Below are positions 1-4,743 of a stretch of DNA of 8,207 nt, in pieces. The stretch covers positions 1 through 8,207 of the forward strand of contig JAYSTS010000022.1 in NCBI GenBank assembly GCA_043719475.1, written 5' to 3'. How positions within the stretch are numbered: position 1 is the stretch's first letter; every line of letters starts with the position of its first letter. The translations under genes were made by a program, and so were the position numbers. The DNA is from SYFY01 sp043719475. Its GTDB lineage: Bacteria > Pseudomonadota > Gammaproteobacteria > Pseudomonadales > Azotimanducaceae. Below the pieces are notes generated by a model, which was not told the DNA's origin, did not search any database, and worked only from the letters and a program-made list of their open reading frames with translations.

Positions 1-150
1 ACCATCGAGTGACAGGCGTATCAACGCACGAAACGGAAGCTTTCCTGTATCTGCCCTATCATCAATGTAGAGGATTCCCCCAAGCTGTTGTGCAAGTGCA
101 CGGCTGCCTTCGATATCGTTCGAGGTAACCACCAATTCGTGTGCTGACAT
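1..150 (-). CDS. Unrecognised protein, N-terminal 50 residues only (runs off left edge)
   Basis: An ATG at 150-148 opens a frame with no stop up to the window edge, giving 50 residues that begin MSAHELVVTSNDIEGSR. A strong Shine-Dalgarno (TAAGGAG on the minus strand, 159-165) sits 8 nt upstream, so the start is well supported. The gene follows the LanC-like stop codon by 41 bp on the same strand with no terminator between them, so the two are probably co-transcribed. The visible part has no signal peptide or membrane segment. It reads as a short strand, a helix (about residues 13-23) and another strand ending in YIDD. I do not recognise the family. Its place directly after a stand-alone cyclase makes a further peptide-modification enzyme (for example the missing dehydration function) possible, but that is inference from position only. 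Confidence 0.75.
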   Translation of the reverse strand, partial: MSAHELVVTSNDIEGSRALAQQLGGILYIDDRADTGKLPFRALIRLSLDG

Positions 151-158
151 CTGACGGT

Positions 159-165
159 CTCCTTA
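159..165 (-). promoter_or_regulatory. Ribosome binding site of the partial left-edge gene
   Basis: The minus strand reads TAAGGAG here, 8 nt before the ATG at 150. It is the best Shine-Dalgarno in the window and decides the start of the partial gene. Confidence 0.7.
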
Positions 166-191
166 AGGTTATGCTTTAGCGCGTCGGTCCA

Positions 192-1535
192 TTAGGCGAG
201 AACAGCCTTACGTTGCTCTGGAAAAGGGATATCCGGTAACGTGATCTTGGATGTTGTCTCTTCATCCACGGTGGCTAGATGCAACAGGAAACTGCCAATA
301 CCAGCAGCGCCCTGCATATAACCAGTCTGGGTTTCAACGAAATCCGGTCTGCTCCGATGTTCGGCCTGTTGCCAGGCATGTCCGACTTGGCTCGGTGCCG
401 TCGTTCGAATGAGCCGCTCGGCGATGCGCTGCGCAAGATCCCGGTAGGACGCATCACCCGTTGCCCGAAGCAGATAACACGCATAGTCGCCTATGCCCGC
501 ATCACCACAACATTGGCCGTAATTCTGCCACAGCCCAGGAGTACGACTTTCCGGTGCACCGGTTGCGAGCAAACCTGTGACATAACCACGCAGCGAGTGA
601 TCCCACTTCACATCGCCTGTCAGAGCGTGCAACAGATACATCAACCGGCCCGTACCTGCGGGTCCATGGCAAACACCCAGATAGAAAAGATCAGGTGGTT
701 GCCGATCTTCGGTATGACAGACGAGATGGCCATCACCGCTCGGATAGCTGCGCGACACCACGTAATTGGCTGCCTCGATTGCCGCACGAAGATATCGCCC
801 ATCACCGGTCGCCTGACTGGTCCGCGCCAACAGATAACCTACACCTGCCGCACCGTGTGCAAAGTTTGGCGCGTTGAATGTCCATGGCATGTCCGACATC
901 ACCTTCCAGCGTTTGCCGTCCGGCGTCGTTTCACCGACCTCAAGCAATCGGTCACAGATACGTCGAGCATGATCCAGTGCTTCGGGATGCAGCCCACGTT
1001 CATGGGCATACAGGCTGAGCAATCCGACGCCCGCTGCACCAACCGACAGATCATAGATTTCCCGATCGCCTGAATGTCCGGTGATATCGGAGAACGGCAT
1101 TGGTTCAATCCATCCCATGCCTGCGCCGATAGAGCTCGCCTGCTTGAGAATCTGCAGGTAGACGGATTGGGCCAATGTACGGAAGGACTGATCACCCGTG
1201 GCAAGGCTCAGCTGATCGAGTACGAAGACGTAACCCGGCCAGCCGCTGAACAGACCAATGGTGAGGTGTTCACCGGTATCCAGTTTTTGCTGGATGTAAT
1301 GGCGCAGCTGATGGCCTGCGGAGGCGGCTACAGATAACCACTGTGGTTCACCTGTGGCACGGTGCAGTTCGAGATAAAACAGAACGATGCCAGCGCTGCC
1401 ATGGTAAAGCGTGTGCACTGGTCGTCCGGGTTGCCCGGCATTGCGTTGCCATAGCGCCCCATTCGGGCCTTCGATTCGCTGTGACTCAAGGAACGACCCC
1501 ACCTTTCTGGCGGCATCGAGATACTGCTGATTCAC
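192..1535 (-). CDS. LanC-like lanthionine cyclase (lanthionine synthetase C family), stand-alone, CCG-type zinc site
   Basis: This 447-residue protein matches the size of stand-alone LanC cyclases (NisC is about 418). LanC enzymes are cytosolic zinc proteins that add cysteine thiols to dehydrated Ser/Thr, forming (methyl)lanthionine rings. Seven Gly-rich turns mark the seven repeats of the alpha/alpha toroid: HGSAG (45-49), SGWPG (97-101), VGAAG (165-169), HGAAG (227-231), CHGPAG (289-294), CCGDAG (342-347) and QGAAG (408-412). Cys289, Cys342 and Cys343 are the likely zinc ligands. Position 343 is His in NisC-type enzymes and Cys in ProcM-like ones. His227 in NFAHG fits the NisC active-site histidine (His212). 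The start is GTG, with GGAG (1543-1546) 7 nt upstream. There is no dehydratase domain, unlike LanM, so dehydration must come from another protein. An alternative is a LanCL-like role, adding glutathione or another thiol to dehydroamino acids. Family assignment is firm; substrate unknown. Confidence 0.92.
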   Translation of the reverse strand: MNQQYLDAARKVGSFLESQRIEGPNGALWQRNAGQPGRPVHTLYHGSAGIVLFYLELHRATGEPQWLSVAASAGHQLRHYIQQKLDTGEHLTIGLFSGWPGYVFVLDQLSLATGDQSFRTLAQSVYLQILKQASSIGAGMGWIEPMPFSDITGHSGDREIYDLSVGAAGVGLLSLYAHERGLHPEALDHARRICDRLLEVGETTPDGKRWKVMSDMPWTFNAPNFAHGAAGVGYLLARTSQATGDGRYLRAAIEAANYVVSRSYPSGDGHLVCHTEDRQPPDLFYLGVCHGPAGTGRLMYLLHALTGDVKWDHSLRGYVTGLLATGAPESRTPGLWQNYGQCCGDAGIGDYACYLLRATGDASYRDLAQRIAERLIRTTAPSQVGHAWQQAEHRSRPDFVETQTGYMQGAAGIGSFLLHLATVDEETTSKITLPDIPFPEQRKAVLA

Positions 1536-1645
1536 TGTTGCGCTCCAGGAGGTCGGGAATTCAGGTCGCTTGGTCTTGCATCGGAGGGAGTATGACGTGA
1601 CTGTGTGGTGAAGAGGAAGGCGTGGTCTGGCTTATGGGGAGGGTT

Positions 1646-1672
1646 GGAGTCGCGATCAGGAGATCGCTACAG
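1646..1672 (-). repeat. REP-like palindrome, copy 1 (GTAG type)
   Basis: The core is a perfect 6-bp stem with a 4-nt loop, GCGATC-AGGA-GATCGC (1652-1667). Read on the minus strand it begins TGTAGCGATC, so the palindrome is preceded by GTAG, the tetranucleotide typical of REP elements spread by RAYT transposases. It lies in the same orientation as copy 2 about 70 bp away and differs by a few substitutions and a short deletion. Confidence 0.6.
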
Positions 1673-1713
1673 ATACTGGGTATCGTAACTTTGTAGGTCT
1701 CTGACCGCGATGG

Positions 1714-1742
1714 GGTTCGCGATCGGGAGATCGCTCCCACAG
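1714..1742 (-). repeat. REP-like palindrome, copy 2 (GTGG type)
   Basis: The stem-loop GCGATC-GGGA-GATCGC spans 1719-1734, with an alternative stem GGGAG-ATCG-CTCCC (1725-1738). The minus strand reads TGTGGGAGCGATCTCCC, a GTGG-headed palindrome like REPs of Pseudomonas and Xanthomonadales. It lies in transcribed spacer after the methyltransferase gene, where it could fold in mRNA and act as a transcription attenuator or 3'-end stabiliser. Confidence 0.65.
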
Positions 1743-1836
1743 GCTGCAATACCGACCTTATCTCCAGTCAATCGTTCCGCAGCTCGTAAATACCCCGCGC
1801 AGCATTTTCGGTTGCGTAATTTTTGTCCAATTGAGG

Positions 1837-3099
1837 TTAATAGCGATCCGGCAGATCGACCAAAACGAAATTGTCCTCCAGATCCGCGTCAACATAGTCC
1901 TTCAGGTAGCTAAAACCAGGATTATCCGCCTGGTATTCATCGGACGGCCACTTGAGTCGATAGCCGTTGCCTTCCTTGTGATACAGAGGGTTGATTCCTG
2001 ACCCAGTGTGCGGCCAGTGCTCAAACCCGCCGAAAGACTTTGGCTCATTGGTCGCAATCAGTGAGACCAATGGCGCGCTCTCCAATGCGTCACCATCACT
2101 CGCGAAATCCGGGCCCAGGCGCTGCAGGTAGCGATCGACAATATTAAGGTCACTAACGATGCAACAGCTGGAGCGACTGCCCTCAGTCAGAGCGCGATAA
2201 CCGTCAATTGACAGGGCATGGTTTTCCACGTCGTTCATGACGCCGAGATGGCGAAGGGAGATCAAAGCGATCGGGCCTGTACTGATTCGACACATCTCGG
2301 ACCACGCCGACTCTTGACTACGCAGAAAATGGAACGCATTGGTCGAGATCACAGAACCAAACGATCCACTAAGGAACGGCAGGGGCTTCTCTGCATCACT
2401 GCAAACAAAAAAAGCTCTCGGAGCCACAAAGGTTTTAGCGAGATAGAGAAGCCAGAAGGTCGAATCCAATCCGACTACGGGGTTGCGCGCGGCGATGAAT
2501 CGAGTGATTTGACCTGCGCCACAACCCACGTCCAGAACTGGTCCGTCCGAAAAGGTTGCCGCGACCGATAAAGCGGCCAAGTGCTTGGGCTTGGTGAATT
2601 TGAAGTAGAAGTAATCACGCACAGATTTTCGAGAGCGGTTAAAGAAGAGCTCCAGCCAGTCGGAATATCGTGGTGAGCCATCCAGCAGTCGCTCGGCTTT
2701 TCGATCCCAACGACTCTTCTTGAGCGCGGTGGCAAACTTCACCACGCGACGTGGACGAATACGAGATTCGAAAGGTGGACGAATCGCCTGGAGCAACGCT
2801 TCGCGATGCTTGCCCGCTCGGATCAGCTCGACTAACAAAGGATCAAAGTTGAGGACAGGGATTCCCGCGATAACGGGCCAAGGTCTGCAGCACTCCAGAA
2901 CCGTATATTCCGGAATCGGTTGATCGAGTAACGCTCCTTCACCGAACAACAGACAGCCACACTCAGGGCACAGCAGGGTATGAAGTGGGTTCGGCCGCGC
3001 CAATTCGGCCTCGTTTACCACGATAGGTTGCTCATCTTCAGCTTCGCTTGTGAAGATGTGCAGGTTTGGCTTTTTTACCAAGGAGGCTGGTTCGATCAC
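1837..3099 (-). CDS. Class I SAM-dependent methyltransferase with N-terminal zinc-ribbon-like segment
   Basis: This 420-residue protein transfers a methyl group from S-adenosylmethionine to an unknown acceptor. Residues 43-84 carry CPEC (Cys44, Cys47), then ECC (Cys70, Cys71) and PWPVIAGIPVLNF, a pattern like the Trm112/zinc-ribbon segment in front of several methyltransferases. The catalytic core starts at about residue 187: motif I is VLDVGCGAG (188-196), the acidic ribose-binding residue is probably Asp212 in VVGLDS, and a later strand reads FGSVISTNAFHFL (247-259). About 130 further residues follow, with INPLYHKEGNGYRLKWPSDEY (369-389) the most distinctive stretch; I cannot assign them. 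The start is GTG with GGGGAG (3107-3112) 7 nt upstream. As first gene of the minus-strand arm it may methylate the same peptide as the LanC-like enzyme, but a small-molecule or sugar acceptor is equally compatible with the sequence. Confidence 0.88.
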   Translation of the reverse strand: MIEPASLVKKPNLHIFTSEAEDEQPIVVNEAELARPNPLHTLLCPECGCLLFGEGALLDQPIPEYTVLECCRPWPVIAGIPVLNFDPLLVELIRAGKHREALLQAIRPPFESRIRPRRVVKFATALKKSRWDRKAERLLDGSPRYSDWLELFFNRSRKSVRDYFYFKFTKPKHLAALSVAATFSDGPVLDVGCGAGQITRFIAARNPVVGLDSTFWLLYLAKTFVAPRAFFVCSDAEKPLPFLSGSFGSVISTNAFHFLRSQESAWSEMCRISTGPIALISLRHLGVMNDVENHALSIDGYRALTEGSRSSCCIVSDLNIVDRYLQRLGPDFASDGDALESAPLVSLIATNEPKSFGGFEHWPHTGSGINPLYHKEGNGYRLKWPSDEYQADNPGFSYLKDYVDADLEDNFVLVDLPDRY

Positions 3100-3261
3100 A
3101 AAATCACTCCCCGTGACTCTATCTGCAGTCCACTGTCATTAGATCAAGGGTTTCAACTCACGCTATTAACCAGGGCACCCAACAGGCCCAATAACGCATA
3201 CTACATGGTTATGTCAGTTTACATGTCTTATTTAGTCCCATTCGCTCCAAATTGACGCTTC

Positions 3262-3267
3262 TATAAT
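3262..3267 (+). promoter_or_regulatory. Candidate -10 box (TATAAT) of the export operon
   Basis: This is a perfect TATAAT in the AT-rich part of the divergent region. At the proper distance (16-18 bp) there is no recognisable -35 box; the TTGACG at 3252-3257 is only 4 bp away and cannot be its partner. If used, it would be an activator-dependent promoter and would give a leader of over 230 nt before the HlyD-type start codon. Confidence 0.3.
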
Positions 3268-3333
3268 CGTAAAAAATCCTAAAAAGCGCATTTCACCGCC
3301 ATGTATGCTGCGGACTGTCCATCATTGCCCGAG

Positions 3334-3352
3334 TTCGTGACTCTTTCACGAA
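3334..3352. promoter_or_regulatory. Perfect inverted repeat, candidate operator or leader hairpin
   Basis: The sequence is TTCGTGA, five spacer bases, TCACGAA: two perfect 7-bp half-sites with centres 12 bp apart. That spacing roughly suits a dimeric regulator contacting successive major grooves. It lies between the TATAAT at 3262 and the export operon start, so it could be an operator in the leader or an RNA hairpin. No regulator gene is in the window. Confidence 0.35.
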
Positions 3353-3458
3353 TTCCGACCGATCTCTGTACGATCGCGCACGCTCAATCTATTACACGGG
3401 AATCGCACCAGCCAGTCTTCCAATAACTTACACACCGACCCACTGATCTCTCATTCAA

Positions 3459-3470
3459 TGGCTCAAGCCA
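3459..3470. promoter_or_regulatory. Short inverted repeat upstream of the export operon start
   Basis: TGGCT-CA-AGCCA is a perfect 5-bp inverted repeat with a 2-bp spacer, flanked by CAA and TTG that could extend it past a one-base bulge. It lies about 40 bp before the HlyD-type GTG. A 2-nt loop is too tight for a good RNA hairpin unless the inner pairs open, so a protein-binding site is at least as likely. The repeat is short enough to be chance. Confidence 0.2.
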
Positions 3471-3500
3471 GTTGATAACCTGCCGACGCCCTGCAGTTAC

Positions 3501-3504
3501 GGAG
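3501..3504 (+). promoter_or_regulatory. Ribosome binding site fixing the HlyD-type start at GTG 3511
   Basis: GGAG is followed by six bases and GTG. The frame is open further upstream to a TTG at 3472, but that codon has no Shine-Dalgarno, so this site favours the GTG. Confidence 0.65.
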
Positions 3505-3510
3505 AAAACA

Positions 3511-4743
3511 GTGACACTTTTTCGCGAACAGGCCGTTCTGGCGTTAACGCGTCAGACGCCGTATTCAGGTGTGCTTGCGCGACCACCGGGTTGGCGTCTG
3601 TATCTGACGCTGGCCCTGGCCTTTGTGGTTCTGTCCGTCATGGCTCTTGCGACCATCGAGCTGCCACGAACTGCTTTGGCCACCGGCTGGCTCACACCAC
3701 GCCACGGGCTGGTCCAGTTGCAGGCCAGCATGGGCGGCTTTGTCACGGATGTTTATGTCGCGCAAGGCGATACCGTACGCCGTGGGCAGGCCCTGCTGCG
3801 CATCTCTGCGGACATCGAGAAGAACCAGGGTTCCATGGGCGTCCTGCTTCGCCAATACGATCAGGAGGCCGAAACGCTCCAGGCAAGGCAACACTCGCTT
3901 CGGGATCTGTTTGCACTTCGTCGCACAGTCCAACAAAAAAAGTTGTCCGAAGCCCGGCGCGAACTTGGATCTGCGCAGCGCTCCCAGGAACTGCAGCAAC
4001 ACCGGTTGTCACTGACTCAGTCTGCCCACAACGCGCTCATCGCCTCGTTCGAAGCAGGCGCCATCTCACGGCGCGATCTGGACCAGTCCAATGTTGATCT
4101 GTTGGCCCAGGAGCAGGCGCTGGAGTCCATGCGCGCACAGGTGGCAAGTCAGGCCGGGTTGCTGGACCAGCTTCCACAGGAGAACGAACGGGAAATCGCC
4201 GAGCTTCAAGCATCACGTGCGTCTGCCGACCAACTGGTTCTCGAACTTGAACAACGTCGGACCCAACTCGATCTTGATCGGACCCAGGTGTTGACCGCAC
4301 CCATCAGTGGCCGTTTAGTGGCTCTGGACGCACACGTTGGTCAACAAGTCACCACACGTAGCCGTCAGGCTGCCATCCTGCCACAGGACAGCACTCTCGA
4401 AGCCGAGTTGCATGTTCCTTCCTTCGCGCTGGGTTACGTGGCAGGTGGAGATGTCGTCCGACTGCGTTACGAGCCTTTTCCGCACCAGAAATTCGGCAGC
4501 TGGCCGGCCACGATCAGGAACGTATCGGATGTTCTGCAGGACAATGGCAGCAATTCGGCTTCGCAGAGCGGCTTCGGCCCCACATTCAAGGTCACCGCAA
4601 AACTGCAATCCCAGTCCGTTCAGCTGCATACACGGGCCTGGCCGCTACAACCCGACATGCGCCTGTCTGCCCAGATCGTGCTTGAACGTCGCAAGGCGTG
4701 GGAGTGGTTGCTTGAACCGGCGCTGGATGTCCTGCGTCGATGA
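3511..4743 (+). CDS. HlyD/CvaA-type membrane fusion protein (periplasmic adaptor of a peptide exporter)
   Basis: With the GTG start the protein has 410 residues, very close to the colicin V adaptor CvaA (about 413). It should sit in the inner membrane, span the periplasm and connect the ABC transporter encoded next to a TolC-like outer membrane channel, which is not in the window. Order of parts: a short cytoplasmic N-terminus (1-28), one membrane segment (about 29-49), the first half of a biotinyl-lipoyl-like domain (LVQLQASMGGFVTDVYVAQGD, 67-87), a long Gln/Glu/Arg/Leu-rich coiled-coil hairpin (about 105-255), the second half (LTAPISGRLVALDAHVGQQV, 261-280), a beta-barrel segment (about 293-395) and the C-terminal tail EWLLEP typical of the family. 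The stop overlaps the transporter start as ATGA, so translation is probably coupled. Confidence 0.93.
   Translation: MTLFREQAVLALTRQTPYSGVLARPPGWRLYLTLALAFVVLSVMALATIELPRTALATGWLTPRHGLVQLQASMGGFVTDVYVAQGDTVRRGQALLRISADIEKNQGSMGVLLRQYDQEAETLQARQHSLRDLFALRRTVQQKKLSEARRELGSAQRSQELQQHRLSLTQSAHNALIASFEAGAISRRDLDQSNVDLLAQEQALESMRAQVASQAGLLDQLPQENEREIAELQASRASADQLVLELEQRRTQLDLDRTQVLTAPISGRLVALDAHVGQQVTTRSRQAAILPQDSTLEAELHVPSFALGYVAGGDVVRLRYEPFPHQKFGSWPATIRNVSDVLQDNGSNSASQSGFGPTFKVTAKLQSQSVQLHTRAWPLQPDMRLSAQIVLERRKAWEWLLEPALDVLRR

Larger units (their letters stand above)
1536..1836. other. Intergenic gap between methyltransferase and LanC-like genes
   Basis: These 301 bp separate two genes on the same strand. 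They hold two REP-like palindromes (1646-1672 and 1714-1742), a short inverted repeat GATAC-TGG-GTATC (1672-1684) and the LanC-like ribosome binding site. I found no convincing promoter on the minus strand and no believable small gene. Whether LanC is read from the methyltransferase promoter through this gap is not decided by the sequence. Confidence 0.6.
3100..3510. promoter_or_regulatory. Divergent intergenic regulatory region
   Basis: These 411 bp lie between the divergent methyltransferase and HlyD-type genes and are clearly AT-richer than the genes (40% GC in the lines 3181-3300). They must hold the promoters of both arms. Visible are a perfect TATAAT on the plus strand (3262-3267), a perfect 7-bp inverted repeat (3334-3352), a second short inverted repeat (3459-3470) and both ribosome binding sites. 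No minus-strand promoter stands out. No open frame here combines length, ribosome binding site and a double-glycine leader as expected for an exported precursor peptide. Confidence 0.65.

Noticed and set aside
279..1073. 264-codon plus-strand frame antisense to the LanC-like gene
   Set aside because: A by-product of the codon bias of the opposite gene; no ribosome binding site, no recognisable domain, and the opposite strand has all LanC motifs.
1561..1749. 62-codon minus-strand frame between methyltransferase and LanC-like genes, rich in Ser/Thr, considered as a lanthipeptide precursor
   Set aside because: It is largely translation of the two REP palindromes, has one Cys only, no double-glycine site, and no well-placed ribosome binding site.
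3252..3267. TTGACG followed by TATAAT as a sigma-70 promoter
   Set aside because: The spacing is only 4 bp instead of about 17, so they cannot form one promoter; TATAAT is kept alone as a weak -10 candidate.
3301..3426. 41-codon plus-strand frame (starts MYAADCPSLPEF, two Cys, several Ser/Thr) just upstream of the exporter genes, considered as the precursor peptide
   Set aside because: No Shine-Dalgarno before the ATG, no Gly-Gly or Gly-Ala cleavage site, no helical acidic leader, and it contains the 3334-3352 inverted repeat, which better fits non-coding control DNA.
3472..3510. Upstream TTG start that would add 13 residues to the HlyD-type protein
   Set aside because: No Shine-Dalgarno before it, whereas GTG at 3511 has GGAG at proper spacing and gives a length close to CvaA.
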